Shown one piece after another: positions 19,945-32,210 of a stretch of DNA of 64,000 bases. The stretch spans positions 1 through 64,000 of the forward strand of contig NZ_JARKMZ010000037.1 in the NCBI RefSeq assembly GCF_029360775.1. The letters are read 5' to 3'. The notes below the pieces were generated by a model that was not told where the DNA came from, did not search any database, and worked only from the letters and a program-made list of their open reading frames with translations. Source of the stretch: Daejeonella sp. H1SJ63. Its GTDB lineage: Bacteria > Bacteroidota > Bacteroidia > Sphingobacteriales > Sphingobacteriaceae. Numbering within the stretch: position 1 is the first letter of the stretch; each line of letters begins with the position of its first letter. The position numbers were made by a program, and so were the translations under genes.

Positions 19945-19971
19945 AGGGCTTAAGTGATAAACTTAGGCCCT
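19945..19971 (+). terminator. Rho-independent terminator after DUF2911 gene
   Basis: An 11-bp stem (AGGGCTTAAGT with ACTTAGGCCCT, one T-G wobble), short loop, followed by a T6 run. Confidence 0.85.
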
Positions 19972-20014
19972 TTTTTATTGGATACTATTTTAATTGAAAT
20001 TGCAGCAACCCTCT

Positions 20015-20941
20015 ATGAAAATAGTTTATACGTATTACCTCCTGTTCCTGATTCCGATTGTTTTTCTTTCTTCATGTAAATCAGGATCCTCAATCAATTC
20101 TTCCAAAAACAATATCGACTACCTGTACAATGACTTCAAACCTGATGAGTTTTACCCGGCAGGACAGGTTGAACTGCAAATAAAATCATCGGGATCCACA
20201 ATGTATGGATTTGCCTATACAGCAAATGGCAAAGGGCCTCATCCTACTGTTCTTATTCTCCATGGTCTGCCCGGCAATGAGCGGGGGCTTGATATCGCAC
20301 AAAATCTCAGAAGGGCCGGATACAATGTTCTGTATTTCAACTACAGGGGTGCCTGGGGCAGTAAAGGCACTTTTGGATTTCAGAATGCCGTTGATGATGT
20401 AAGCGCGGTTATGGATTATATTACAGACAGTCTGAACAAGGAGAAATTAAAAGTTGATACTGAGAAAATCGCAGTGGTAGGACACAGTATGGGGGCAGGA
20501 ATAGCATTAATTGCCGGAACAAAGGATCCCAGAATTAAGGGTATAATAGGAGTATCAGTTTTCAATCCTTATACTCTTCTTCAGGGAGAATTGGCTGAGG
20601 GCAACCTGATAGGGTTGAAAGAGTATCTGCTTACATTGGGAATGCTGAATTGCAACCCGGACACCTTCCTGAATGATATCTTAGCTAAGATTGACAATTA
20701 CAATATTGAAGAAATGGTAGCCAGGTCACGAAAGCCTATTCTGGTTCTGGATGAGCATCAAAACAACACCTACTTTACAAAATATAATAAAAGCAACACA
20801 TTCGAATATAAAATCTGGAATACCGATCATGCATTCTCAAACCGAAGAATTGCATTAACCAAAGAAATTATAAACTGGATGGATACCAATCTTCTTAAAA
20901 AAGGAAGCGGGAAGAAAAATAAACGCAAAAAGAAGAACTAA
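20015..20941 (+). CDS. Alpha/beta hydrolase lipoprotein
   Basis: Serine hydrolase of the alpha/beta fold, about 308 residues from the ATG at 20015. A TTG seven codons earlier is less likely. The lipoprotein signal ends in LSSC, then a serine-rich linker. The oxyanion region is LILHGLPGNERG, and the nucleophile elbow is GHSMGAG. Late acid and base residues are plausible at VLDEHQ and TDHAFS. The C-terminus is very basic (KKGSGKKNKRKKKN). Related proteins are peptidases or esterases (S9/dienelactone-hydrolase type); the substrate is unknown. Its stop overlaps that of the convergent next gene. Confidence 0.88.
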   Translation: MKIVYTYYLLFLIPIVFLSSCKSGSSINSSKNNIDYLYNDFKPDEFYPAGQVELQIKSSGSTMYGFAYTANGKGPHPTVLILHGLPGNERGLDIAQNLRRAGYNVLYFNYRGAWGSKGTFGFQNAVDDVSAVMDYITDSLNKEKLKVDTEKIAVVGHSMGAGIALIAGTKDPRIKGIIGVSVFNPYTLLQGELAEGNLIGLKEYLLTLGMLNCNPDTFLNDILAKIDNYNIEEMVARSRKPILVLDEHQNNTYFTKYNKSNTFEYKIWNTDHAFSNRRIALTKEIINWMDTNLLKKGSGKKNKRKKKN

Positions 20942-21390
20942 AGAACATCTTCAATTTTGAAAATCTTCCCATTAAAATTGAATTCATATCCTTTTTTCTG
21001 TCTGATAAGTTTAGCTCCAATCGGAGATACTGCTGAAACGGCAAAGTAGTTATTCCCATCTGCGACAAGCTGCCCGCGGCTGATACTGATATAAAATTTA
21101 CCCAAGTTCGTTATTACAAGGCTTCCGTTCTGAACAGTATCAGAAACCTGATTCTGATCAATAGAAAGGAGAAGGTTTTTCATCTTAACAGCCTCATCAA
21201 GCTGCTTTCGGTTTCTGTCAATCTCCTGCTGCATCATTTCCCGTCCCGTTTCATATTTATCGCCGGCACTGCTCTTTGTATCATCATTAGCAGATTCGAT
21301 TGCATCATTTATGGCTTGTCTGGAAGCTTGAATACAATCTTCTGCATAATGCATGCACTGCTTATATAATTCCTCTTTAATCCTCTTCAT
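20938..21390 (-). CDS. GreA/GreB-like C-terminal-domain protein
   Basis: A 150-residue cytoplasmic protein. The N-terminal half is a charged alpha-helical region with GDKYETGREMMQQEIDRN, recalling the coiled coil of Gre factors. The C-terminal half reads VSAVSPIGAKLIRQKKGYEF, matching the GreA C-terminal motif (SPIGxALLGKxxGDxV). It is therefore a Gre-fold protein that could bind RNA polymerase through the secondary channel. It lacks a clear D-E pair at the tip, so RNA-cleavage activity is uncertain. Relatives are sometimes misannotated as 3-oxoacyl-ACP synthase. Its stop overlaps that of the convergent hydrolase gene. Confidence 0.72.
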   Translation of the reverse strand: MKRIKEELYKQCMHYAEDCIQASRQAINDAIESANDDTKSSAGDKYETGREMMQQEIDRNRKQLDEAVKMKNLLLSIDQNQVSDTVQNGSLVITNLGKFYISISRGQLVADGNNYFAVSAVSPIGAKLIRQKKGYEFNFNGKIFKIEDVL

Positions 21391-21450
21391 TAATGCAAAG
21401 AAGCATATTATTTAAAGGTCTGACAAGAATGCATTTGCAAATATTTATGC

Positions 21451-23695
<2,245 letters not shown>

Positions 23696-23705
23696 TAAGA
23701 GTATC

Positions 23706-23762
23706 AGATAAAATGAATTGTCCCCAATAAGTAGATACTTTTGGGGACAATTCATTTTATCT
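23706..23762. terminator. Bidirectional terminator between ybiT-like gene and GH20 gene
   Basis: A perfect 22-bp inverted repeat (23706-23727 with 23741-23762), 13-base loop, centred on GTCCCC/GGGGAC. It separates two convergent genes. Confidence 0.85.
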
Positions 23763-23771
23763 CAACATTTC

Positions 23772-25685
23772 TCACTGTAACTTTGCCCGCTTTTTCAGTT
23801 CAGCTATGGGCATGGTAATCATTCTCCCAACAGGTACTTTATCTTTATAAGTAATCACTTTCAATTGTTTTGCATCAATTGGAACGATTAACGTTGTCAT
23901 GTATTTGGGATAGAATCTGTCGGGAAAAGAATTATCAAAGCTGTAATAAATATCCAATCCATCGATTTCGGTGTTAAGATCAACTGTTAATTTATTATCT
24001 GTCGTTTTACCCGCTTTAAAGATTGGATCATACACAGCCGGAGCGTATTTAGTTTCTGAGAAATCAAACCGCTTAAAGTGCTGTTCAACCCGTGAAAAGA
24101 ATTCAGGCCAGTTTTTATTACCTGAAGGGGACCAAACCGACTCAGCAATAGCCAATCCTCTTGGCCATGTCATATATTCTGCCTGACGGATATTATAGAC
24201 TTGCTCAGTCCATAAATTAGCCTGTCCTCCCTTAATATACTTAGGATCTACATCTGCAGGAACAGGCTCAAATTCATAAGATTTACTTAATCTCAGAGAT
24301 GCATAAACCCTTGGCTCGGAAATCTGATCAGACTGCATATAATCTAAATAAGCATAAGTAGTAGGGCTCATAACAACCTCATGACCATCATTTGCAGCTT
24401 CAATTCCGTATTTCATTCCACGCCAGCTCATTACAGCTGTAGTAGGGCTCACCCCTCCTTCTAAAACCTCATCCCAGGCCATCATTTTTTTACCTTTCGA
24501 TTCTACGATTTTCTCAACCCTCCGGGTAAAATATCCCTGAACCTCGGTTATCTTTTTTATTCCCTCGCGCGCCATCAATGCCTTAATCTGACTATTATTC
24601 TGCCAGTAATTTATTGGGGCCTCATCACCACCCAAATGAATATAGTCAAACGGAAAAAGTTCAGCAAGTTGGGTAATTACTGAATCCATAAATGAATAAA
24701 CCTTCTCATTTGCTGGGCAAAGTGTATTATCGAGTAATGCTTTTGGCGGGGCGCCACCCGACCAATCCATTATCTTTTCTCCGGATCTGACCTTATAATT
24801 AACTGCCTCGGGCGTACATGAGAGCTCAGGATAGGATGCAATAGCTGCCAGGCTATGACCCGGGACATCAATTTCAGGAAGAATATTTACAAAACGCTCT
24901 TTCGCATACTGAACTAATTCTTTAATATCCTCCTGAGTATAAAAGCCTCCGTAATTACGTGGTTCATCAGCACCTGGCGGAATAAAATCTCCAAACTCCC
25001 CTACTCTCTTTACATTCCAGGCACCTACTTCGGTTAATTTAGGGAAACCCTTTATTTCTATTCTCCAGCCTTCATCATCAGTTAAGTGTAAATGCAAAAC
25101 ATTGTATTTATAGCGAACCATAGCATCAATGTATTGCTTAACTTCATCCTTCGTAAAGAAATGCCGGGCAACATCAAACATCAAACCTCTCCAGCCAAGC
25201 TTTGGAAAATCCGTTATCTCAACAAATGGAAGAACCCATTTAACGGTACTTACGTGCTCTTTGCTTTCAATTTCAGGAGGAAAAAGCTGAATCAAAGATT
25301 GAACCCCATAGAATAAGCCTGCAGGTTTATTCGCTTTCAATAATACTCCGGCATGACTTACTGAAAGTTCATACCCCTCATTTCCCAGCTTCTCATTAAA
25401 GCTTTCATTCAGATACAGCTTAATTGTTGAAGAAGTTGAATGGCTTGTTTTGACCACATGAAAACCTGCTGCTCCACTTAATTTATCACGCAAAACAGAA
25501 ATTGTATGGGCGATACCAGGAATATCAGGCGCTTGAATAACAACATTCCGGGGCAAAGAATAATAGCCCTGATTTTTTTTCAACAAAACAGGTTGAGGAA
25601 TTATGAAAATATCAGCAGGTTGAGTTTGACTAAACAGTGTAGATGATAAAAGGAGCAGTGTTAAAAACAGACTTATTTGCTTCAT
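23772..25685 (-). CDS. Beta-N-acetylhexosaminidase (GH20)
   Basis: Exo-hydrolase releasing terminal N-acetylglucosamine or N-acetylgalactosamine, about 637 residues. Starting at 25685 gives a clean signal peptide (MKQISLFLTLLLLSSTLFSQ). A GH20b domain (about 22-155) precedes the catalytic barrel. The substrate strand HLHLTDDEGWRIEIKGFP is at about 198-214. The catalytic pair is Asp354-Glu355 in HLGGDEAPINYW. A small C-terminal beta domain follows. It probably acts in the periplasm on chitin oligomers, glycoproteins or murein fragments. Confidence 0.97.
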   Translation of the reverse strand: MKQISLFLTLLLLSSTLFSQTQPADIFIIPQPVLLKKNQGYYSLPRNVVIQAPDIPGIAHTISVLRDKLSGAAGFHVVKTSHSTSSTIKLYLNESFNEKLGNEGYELSVSHAGVLLKANKPAGLFYGVQSLIQLFPPEIESKEHVSTVKWVLPFVEITDFPKLGWRGLMFDVARHFFTKDEVKQYIDAMVRYKYNVLHLHLTDDEGWRIEIKGFPKLTEVGAWNVKRVGEFGDFIPPGADEPRNYGGFYTQEDIKELVQYAKERFVNILPEIDVPGHSLAAIASYPELSCTPEAVNYKVRSGEKIMDWSGGAPPKALLDNTLCPANEKVYSFMDSVITQLAELFPFDYIHLGGDEAPINYWQNNSQIKALMAREGIKKITEVQGYFTRRVEKIVESKGKKMMAWDEVLEGGVSPTTAVMSWRGMKYGIEAANDGHEVVMSPTTYAYLDYMQSDQISEPRVYASLRLSKSYEFEPVPADVDPKYIKGGQANLWTEQVYNIRQAEYMTWPRGLAIAESVWSPSGNKNWPEFFSRVEQHFKRFDFSETKYAPAVYDPIFKAGKTTDNKLTVDLNTEIDGLDIYYSFDNSFPDRFYPKYMTTLIVPIDAKQLKVITYKDKVPVGRMITMPIAELKKRAKLQ

Positions 25686-25770
25686 GAATACGTAAAATAT
25701 ATTTCCGCAATATATGAATAAACCCAAATCGCACCAACTGATGCCAAACTGTTAGCAGCACCCTATAAAA

Positions 25771-25806
25771 CAGAAAACAGTCTCCCAAATAAGAGACTGC
25801 TTTCTG
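25771..25806 (-). terminator. Terminator after the PepSY-like lipoprotein gene
   Basis: Stem CAGTCTC/GAGACTG (25778-25784 with 25793-25799), extended by CAGAAA/TTTCTG at its base, just past the minus-strand gene ending at 25825. Confidence 0.6.
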
Positions 25807-25824
25807 AAAATACTGTCCTGCAAT

Positions 25825-26745
25825 TTATCTAATGGTTACGACGGAAGCAAATTGTCCGCTGGCATCAAAACTAACAGCATATTTTGTAAGATTTGCATCA
25901 ATCAATACAAGATAGCCCTTCAATGTATCATTTGCTTTAATTTCAAATGATTTCTTAAACACATAATTTGGATAGGTATTGCTTAAATAAGTTAGGGATG
26001 CAGCTGGAAGTGCTGATACTTCAATTGACTTTCCCTTTGCATGTTGGAAAGCAGGAAGCTGAATACGCTTCATAAATGCACCAGTAGCTGAGAATGCCGT
26101 TGCAAAATAATTCACATTCTTTGAAATAACTATTATACTCTGATCTTTGTTAACAAATGCATGCAACAGAGTATCAGATGAATATGCAGTTGACAGATAT
26201 GCTTTTATTGCCACCGGAAGTAAACTAACAGCAATAGTATCACGCTGTTTTCCATCTCTGTGTTCAAAGCATCCACCCAGATGCCAGCCACCCCTGCCTT
26301 TCATATTTTTGCCTTCCCTAATCTCAAAAACTTTCAAGAATGCACCAGTGGCATCAAATTTCAAAGCAACAGGTTTATTGTTAAATTGAATAATTACAGC
26401 ATAACTGTCAATTGCAGAACTGGATTCAATAGCAATTTGAAATGCCTTTTGGAAAGTATAACCAGAATAATTAGCATTCAGATAGGTTGCAATTGAAGCC
26501 GGAAGAGCAGTAAATTCCATGGAATTTTTTTTATTTCCTTTTTTACATGCCCCCATTGCATAAAGAGTATCAGATGAACTGCCTGAGCCTGCAATTGCAG
26601 AGGTACTACTAATTGTAATAGCCTCAAGTTTTGCAAACTCCAATTCATTATCTAATGTAAGCTTATCTTTCTGGCAAGAGCCCAGACTCAATAGTGCAAT
26701 ACTTAATCCAAGCAGGGCACTCTTAATGTGTGTGTTTGTCTTCAT
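25825..26745 (-). CDS. Triple PepSY-like repeat lipoprotein
   Basis: A 306-residue lipoprotein with lipobox SLGSC (Cys24). Three tandem repeats of about 70 residues are visible, each beginning with a short strand and LPxxxxxYLxxxYxxxxxxxAF and ending in FxATGAFxK or FDASGQF. They begin near residues 75, 165 and 235. This is the pattern of the PepSY-like family (DUF2874/BLIP-like fold). Proteins of this kind are periplasmic or surface exposed with unknown roles, possibly inhibitory binding. The N-terminal 50 residues are low complexity (Ser, Thr, Ala). Confidence 0.75.
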   Translation of the reverse strand: MKTNTHIKSALLGLSIALLSLGSCQKDKLTLDNELEFAKLEAITISSTSAIAGSGSSSDTLYAMGACKKGNKKNSMEFTALPASIATYLNANYSGYTFQKAFQIAIESSSAIDSYAVIIQFNNKPVALKFDATGAFLKVFEIREGKNMKGRGGWHLGGCFEHRDGKQRDTIAVSLLPVAIKAYLSTAYSSDTLLHAFVNKDQSIIVISKNVNYFATAFSATGAFMKRIQLPAFQHAKGKSIEVSALPAASLTYLSNTYPNYVFKKSFEIKANDTLKGYLVLIDANLTKYAVSFDASGQFASVVTIR

Positions 26746-26882
26746 ATTGTTTGTTTTTACTGTAAAACTATTTTGGCAAAATGAAGAGAAGATGATTTTT
26801 ATTTATTTTTTTGCAATCATTTAATTTTTTTTTTTGAGAGCGATCAGTCAAAAAACTAAATGCGAATTATCCTAAACAGCAC

Positions 26883-26912
26883 AAAAAAGGGCCCTACCAA
26901 TGGTAAGGCCCC
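26883..26912 (-). terminator. Terminator after slyD
   Basis: Stem GGGCC with GGCCC plus TACC with GGTA around a 3-base loop, with A6 on the plus strand that becomes U6 in the minus-strand transcript. Confidence 0.75.
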
Positions 26913-26933
26913 GATGTTAAAAATCAAGTTAGA

Positions 26934-27431
26934 TTAGTGTCCCTGATGACCATCAGCACCATGAGCATGTCCATGAGCCAGTTCTTCACTCGTAGCAGGA
27001 CGAACTGAAATAATTTTTCCGATAAAACGAAGATCCTGACCTGCCATTGGATGATTTAAATCAACAGTCACTGCTGAATCAGAAATTTCATGAACTCTGG
27101 CCCTGAATTGGTTACCTTCATTATCCTGCAAAGGTAAAATCGAACCAATTTCCGGCATTTCCATATTTCCGAACATATCCAAAGGAAGTTCTGTTATCGC
27201 ATTTTCATCTTTCAAACCATATGCATCTTCTGCAACAAGCTGAAAATCATATGCATCACCTGCCAGCAAACCTGAAAGATTTTCTTCGAATTTAGGAAGC
27301 ATCATGCCTACACCATATAAGAATACTAATGGGTTTTGTTCATCAGCTCTTTCAACGAACACTTCCTGTCCATTTTCATTGGTGTAAAGATCATAAGTTA
27401 GCGCTACAACGCTGTTTAATTGAATTGTCAT
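26934..27431 (-). CDS. slyD: FKBP-type peptidyl-prolyl isomerase, SlyD type
   Basis: Prolyl isomerase and chaperone of 165 residues. The FKBP domain with inserted IF chaperone flap is visible: FLYGVGMMLPKFEENLSGLLAGD near residues 33-55, AEDAYGL, and VDLNHPMAGQDLRFIGKI near 122-139. The tail is histidine rich (HGHAHGADGHQGH), as in metal-binding SlyD. It lies 36 bases after the DUF255 gene and may share its transcript. Probably cytoplasmic, as no signal is seen. Confidence 0.93.
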   Translation of the reverse strand: MTIQLNSVVALTYDLYTNENGQEVFVERADEQNPLVFLYGVGMMLPKFEENLSGLLAGDAYDFQLVAEDAYGLKDENAITELPLDMFGNMEMPEIGSILPLQDNEGNQFRARVHEISDSAVTVDLNHPMAGQDLRFIGKIISVRPATSEELAHGHAHGADGHQGH

Positions 27432-27467
27432 TTTAATTAAAATTAAGTAAAGGACAGGACTGGACTT

Positions 27468-29501
27468 TTAATCCTGAACTCCCGGCGTTGTACTTGGGTT
27501 ATCGATTTGTTTAATTGCGTCAATCACCTCTTTTACAGGCAATAAACAAGTTTTGTTTCGACATACATAGACTTTAGTTTCTGCATGCCATTTATCATTT
27601 AACAAAGGTAATGTTCCTGTCGTTCCCCCCAAAAGTATTTTGTTAGGAATATAATATTTTTCGATTTCTTTTCTCTTCCCATCACTTGCAGAGCCAGTAA
27701 TCGCGATTTCATATAACCCAAAAATCTTATACATCAGTAATGATGCCCAGTTAGAATAAGCTGATGCATAGGTTTTAATATTAGGATGAATATTTCGCAA
27801 CATCTGATCTGACATATCCAAATAGGTCTGATCATCAAAGAAATGGCCTAACTTAAACAGATTATTAGCCATAACCGAATTAGATGCAGGAATAACATTG
27901 TCCATCAATTCCAATTTTCTGGCTATCAGTTGTTCACCGCTTGCGGATGTATAATAAAACATTCCTGATTCCTGATCATAAAACTCTATGATGCTTATAT
28001 CTGTTAAATCTTTGGCCTTTTTAAGATATACCTCTTCAAAAGTAACCTCATACAGCCCGATCAATGCCTCAATAATAAATGCATAATCATCCAGAAAAGC
28101 TCCCTTCCAATCATCATTATCAAAGGGATAAACTCGTTGAAGTCTATTGTTTATGAATAGCTTTTGAAAAATAAAGTCTGCATTTTTCAATGCCTTTTCG
28201 ATAAATTTCTCTTCTCCAAAAACACGGTAAGCGTCGGTATAAGCTTTTAGCATCATCCCATTCCAGGCAGCAAGAATCTTATCATCCAATCCGGGTCGAA
28301 CCCGAGAAGAACGGGCAAGTAATACTTTTGACTTCAGCACATCAATTTTAGTTTTCAATTCAGATGTATCAATGCCTAATTCAGAAGCAAACTCTGTATC
28401 GTCAAATTCCCGCATCAGAATATTAGTGTGCTCTTCCTCCCAGTTCCCTGCTTCAGTAACCTGATAATAATTGCAAAACCAATCTGCATCATCCCCCAGT
28501 ATTTCAATCAGCTCCGATTTTGTAAAAGTGTAAAATTTACCTTCTACGCCTTCACTATCTGCATCCAATGCAGAATAATAACCCCCTTCCGGAGATGTCA
28601 ATTCTCTTTCTATAAATGCAAGAGACTCATAAACTACGTCCTTATATAAACTATCTGGTGTATATTGATAAGCCTCTGAATAGAGCGAAACAAGCTGAGC
28701 ATTATCATACAACATTTTCTCAAAATGAGGCACATGCCATTTCCCATCAACTGAATATCGGGCAAAGCCACCGCCAATCTGATCATAAATTCCACCAAAT
28801 GCCATTTTTTGCAAGGTTACTCTGACCGCAGTATGCGCTGCATCATCTTTCATCAAATGAGCATAACGAAGCATAAACTGCCAGTTGTTTGGCATTGGAA
28901 ATTTGGGAGCCCTGTTAAAGCCCCCATCCACAAGATCAAATGATCGTTTCCAGGGTTCAAAAATTGATAACAGATCCTGAATAGTGTATTCAACGGAGCC
29001 AACTTTCTTAATTACATTTTCACTTTGTTGAATTCCATCAGTAAGTCTAACCGCATATTCTATTGCCTCATCCGGCTTTTTCTTCCAGAATTCGGCAAGA
29101 TTTTTCAAAAGATTTTTCCAATCATTCTTCCTGAAATAAGTACCTCCATAAATAGGACGCTGATCAGGCAGACAAAAGCAATTCAATGGCCAGCCTCCTG
29201 CTCCGGTCATTAACTGCACAGCATTCATATATATCTGATCAATATCAGAACGAACTTCACGATCGATCTTTATACAAACAAAATACTTATTCATTATTTC
29301 AGCCACCTCCTCATCTTCAAAACTCTCATGCTCCATTACATGACACCAATGGCAGGCAGAATATCCTATACTCACCAGAATCAGTTTATTCTCAGTCATT
29401 GCTTTTGACAAAGCCTCTTCGCCCCATGGAAACCAGTCTACAGGGTTATTTGCATGTTGCAATAAATAAGGAGATGATTGATTGATTAATCTGTTCGGCA
29501 T
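27468..29501 (-). CDS. DUF255/YyaL thioredoxin-domain protein
   Basis: A 677-residue protein of the YyaL/SPATA20 family. An N-terminal thioredoxin-like domain holds [13 protein letters not shown] and CHWCHVM (CxxC, near residues 50-56), followed by [12 protein letters not shown] and GGTYF. The remainder is a large (alpha/alpha)6-type domain similar to N-acylglucosamine 2-epimerases, with [38 protein letters not shown], and [13 protein letters not shown]. No signal peptide. The biochemical role is not established. slyD follows 36 bases on. Confidence 0.95.
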   Translation of the reverse strand: MPNRLINQSSPYLLQHANNPVDWFPWGEEALSKAMTENKLILVSIGYSACHWCHVMEHESFEDEEVAEIMNKYFVCIKIDREVRSDIDQIYMNAVQLMTGAGGWPLNCFCLPDQRPIYGGTYFRKNDWKNLLKNLAEFWKKKPDEAIEYAVRLTDGIQQSENVIKKVGSVEYTIQDLLSIFEPWKRSFDLVDGGFNRAPKFPMPNNWQFMLRYAHLMKDDAAHTAVRVTLQKMAFGGIYDQIGGGFARYSVDGKWHVPHFEKMLYDNAQLVSLYSEAYQYTPDSLYKDVVYESLAFIERELTSPEGGYYSALDADSEGVEGKFYTFTKSELIEILGDDADWFCNYYQVTEAGNWEEEHTNILMREFDDTEFASELGIDTSELKTKIDVLKSKVLLARSSRVRPGLDDKILAAWNGMMLKAYTDAYRVFGEEKFIEKALKNADFIFQKLFINNRLQRVYPFDNDDWKGAFLDDYAFIIEALIGLYEVTFEEVYLKKAKDLTDISIIEFYDQESGMFYYTSASGEQLIARKLELMDNVIPASNSVMANNLFKLGHFFDDQTYLDMSDQMLRNIHPNIKTYASAYSNWASLLMYKIFGLYEIAITGSASDGKRKEIEKYYIPNKILLGGTTGTLPLLNDKWHAETKVYVCRNKTCLLPVKEVIDAIKQIDNPSTTPGVQD

Positions 29502-29626
29502 ATTATCAAATTAGTAAACAAAAATACGAAAGGTGTTATCAATTGAGGCAGTAAACAAAAAATGACCAATGAATTATTGAACACAGAGGATATTCAGGTA
29601 TATTTCAGAATAAAGCATTAAATTTC

Positions 29627-30727
29627 ATGATGAAAATTACACACACTGATATTTACAGATTTAGTATCCCAATGGAACCTTTTGTTATTGCCACAGGGAC
29701 TATGGATTATGCCCAAAATGTATTTATTAGAATCCATACCGACACCGACTTTTATGGGGTTGGAGAATGTTCAGCGTTTCCAATGATTGTTGGTGAAACT
29801 CAGGAAACATGTTTGGCAATGGCAAAAGACTTCGCCAGGCTATGGAAAGGAAAAGACCCTTTGGATATTGAAGGCCGTATCCTGGAGCTCAATAATTTCA
29901 CTGCACATAATTCAACAATAAAAAGTGCATTTGACATGGCTCTTTATGACCTTGCAGCTAAGAACGCAGGCCAGCCATTGTATAAATATTTAGGTGGCAA
30001 AAAACGCAGTATAGAAACAGATATGACTATTGGCATCGGTAGTCCGGATGAAATGGTCGAAACTGCACTGAAATACCAAAGCCAGGGAGCCAAAATTTTA
30101 AAAATCAAATTGGGCAAAAAGCCAGAAGTAGATTTACTGCGTATCCGCAAAATCAGAGAAGGTGTAGGCAAGGGCATGGTTCTTAGAATTGATGCTAACC
30201 AGGGATGGAATTTCGAAGAAGCATTGCATTGTTTAAATGGCATGAATGACCTTGATATTGAGTTTTGTGAACAACCTATGCGTACCTGGTACGACGATCA
30301 GTTGCCCGATTTAAACAAAAAAACCTCAATAAAGATTATGGCTGATGAAAGCTGTTATAATCATCATGATGCAAGAAAATTGATCAATTCCCAAGCCTGT
30401 GATTATATTAATATAAAATTTGCAAAATCAGGTGGCATTAATGAGGGCCTTAAAGTTCATGACATTGCTTCAAAAGCAGGAATGTCCTGTATGATCGGCA
30501 GCATGCTTGAAAGCCGGATTGCCTTAAGTGCCAATCTCCACTTTGCTTACGCCTGCCAGGGAATAAAATATTTTGACCTGGATACCTGCCTGCTTGGGCA
30601 TTTAATTGATCCTGTAAAAGGCGGAGTAACTTATGAGGGATTTTTTCTGGATATTCCGGACACTCCGGGAATTGGCGCTGATGCAGACGATGATTTTCTC
30701 AAAACTTGCGAGAAATGGAGGATATAA
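29627..30727 (+). CDS. Dipeptide epimerase (enolase superfamily)
   Basis: Member of the mandelate racemase/muconate lactonizing group, 366 residues, most like L-Ala-D/L-Glu (dipeptide) epimerases. The KxK catalytic motif is KIKLG near residue 160. Metal ligands are Asp in RIDANQGW, Glu in EFCEQP and Asp in MADES. The second catalytic lysine is in INIKFAKSGG. A methionine-preceded ATG at 29630 is equally possible. The convergent M20 dipeptidase next door fits a role in dipeptide salvage, for example from murein. Exact substrate specificity is inferred. Confidence 0.88.
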   Translation: MMKITHTDIYRFSIPMEPFVIATGTMDYAQNVFIRIHTDTDFYGVGECSAFPMIVGETQETCLAMAKDFARLWKGKDPLDIEGRILELNNFTAHNSTIKSAFDMALYDLAAKNAGQPLYKYLGGKKRSIETDMTIGIGSPDEMVETALKYQSQGAKILKIKLGKKPEVDLLRIRKIREGVGKGMVLRIDANQGWNFEEALHCLNGMNDLDIEFCEQPMRTWYDDQLPDLNKKTSIKIMADESCYNHHDARKLINSQACDYINIKFAKSGGINEGLKVHDIASKAGMSCMIGSMLESRIALSANLHFAYACQGIKYFDLDTCLLGHLIDPVKGGVTYEGFFLDIPDTPGIGADADDDFLKTCEKWRI

Positions 30728-30765
30728 AATTACAGTTCATGTAAGTAATCACATGAACTGTAATT
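30728..30765. terminator. Bidirectional terminator between epimerase and dipeptidase
   Basis: Perfect 15-bp inverted repeat (30728-30742 with 30751-30765), 8-base loop, followed by a T run on the plus strand. Confidence 0.85.
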
Positions 30766-30771
30766 AGTTTT

Positions 30772-32142
30772 TTATTTGCTCAATTCTGCAAAATACTTGT
30801 GAAAAAGAGGAATAGTTTCAATTCCCTTGTAAAAATTGGCTATGTCAAACTTCTCGTTTGGAGAATGCAAATTATCACTATCAAGTCCAAAGCCCATTAA
30901 AACAGTTTTAACCCCAAGTTCTCTCTCAAACAATGCTACAATTGGAATACTTCCCCCACCTCTTGTAGGAATTGGATCTTTTCCGAATGACTCAAAAATC
31001 GCTTTTTGAGCAGCTTTATAGGCAATACTGTCGGTTGGTGTTACAACCGGCTCTCCGCCATGATGCGGATTAACCTTTACTTTAACACTATTAGGGGCAA
31101 TACTTTCAAAGTGATCTTTAAAAAGTTTCGTAATCTTCTCTGAACTCTGATTAGGGACAAGACGCATTGATATCTTCGCAAATGCTTTGGAAGGAAGTAC
31201 AGTTTTCGCTCCTTCTCCGGTATAACCACCCCAGATTCCATTCACCTCCAGTGTGGGGCGAGTACCGGTCCGCTCCAAAGTTGAATACCCCTTTTCCCCC
31301 CATAACTCTTCTACTTTGAGATCTTTTTTATATTCTTCCTCATCAAATGGAGCTTTATTCAACATTTCACGTTCCTGAGCACTCAAGTCTATCACCTCAT
31401 CATAAAAGCCTGGGATAGTAATATGATTATTCTCGTCATGGAGGGAGGCGATTAGCTTTGAAAGAACAGTAGCTGGATTTGCTACTGCACCGCCATAAAC
31501 CCCTGAATGTAAATCACGATCAGGACCAGTCACCTCAACTTCAACGTATGATAGTCCACGCAAACCAGTCTCTAATGAAGGATGATCCATACTAATCATC
31601 GAAGTATCAGATATCAATACGACATCAGCCTTGAGTTTTTCCTTATTCTCTGATACGAATATTCCAAGATTACCGGACCCCACCTCCTCTTCTCCCTCAA
31701 TCATAAATTTGATATTACATGGCAAAGTATTCGTCCTCATCATCAGTTCGAAAGCCTTGACATGCATATAAAATTGCCCTTTATCATCACAGGCACCACG
31801 TGCATAAATCTTTTCATCACGAACAGTTGGTTCGAACGGAGGCGTGTGCCAAAGTCCCAAAGGATCCGGAGGCTGAACATCGTAATGACCATAAACTAAA
31901 ACTGTTGGCAGAGAATTACTAATAATCTTTTCTCCATAAACAATTGGATAGCCCTCGGTTGGACAGATTTCAACTTTTTCAGCACCTGCAGACTTCAACT
32001 TTTCAGCGACATAACCAGCTGTCTTAAGCATATCTTCTTTATACTTAGGATCTGCGCTAATTGACTGAAAGCGAAGAAGTTCAAATAGTTCCTCTAAAAA
32101 TCGTTGTCTATTATCATTTACATACTGTCTGATTACGTGCAT
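30772..32142 (-). CDS. M20 family dipeptidase
   Basis: Zinc metallopeptidase of 456 residues. Metal and catalytic motifs: VYGHYDVQPPDP near residue 84, ARGACDDKGQ near 115, MIEGEEEVGSGN near 148, LISDTSMI near 177, and DNLHSPNE near the end. The lid domain lies in the middle (about 190-330). No signal peptide, so cytoplasmic. It belongs to the carnosinase-like dipeptidase branch that takes varied dipeptides. It is convergent with the dipeptide epimerase, so the two do not share a promoter. Confidence 0.95.
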   Translation of the reverse strand: MHVIRQYVNDNRQRFLEELFELLRFQSISADPKYKEDMLKTAGYVAEKLKSAGAEKVEICPTEGYPIVYGEKIISNSLPTVLVYGHYDVQPPDPLGLWHTPPFEPTVRDEKIYARGACDDKGQFYMHVKAFELMMRTNTLPCNIKFMIEGEEEVGSGNLGIFVSENKEKLKADVVLISDTSMISMDHPSLETGLRGLSYVEVEVTGPDRDLHSGVYGGAVANPATVLSKLIASLHDENNHITIPGFYDEVIDLSAQEREMLNKAPFDEEEYKKDLKVEELWGEKGYSTLERTGTRPTLEVNGIWGGYTGEGAKTVLPSKAFAKISMRLVPNQSSEKITKLFKDHFESIAPNSVKVKVNPHHGGEPVVTPTDSIAYKAAQKAIFESFGKDPIPTRGGGSIPIVALFERELGVKTVLMGFGLDSDNLHSPNEKFDIANFYKGIETIPLFHKYFAELSK

Positions 32143-32210
32143 ATTAATTGGTTTTGTGCAAAGATAGGAATATACAAACAGTACCCATCCTCAAAAATCC
32201 GTCAAGCTAG

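Noticed and set aside
32143-32210. Additional gene in the spacer after the M20 gene
   Set aside because: Too short and no start or stop arrangement that codes for a peptide.
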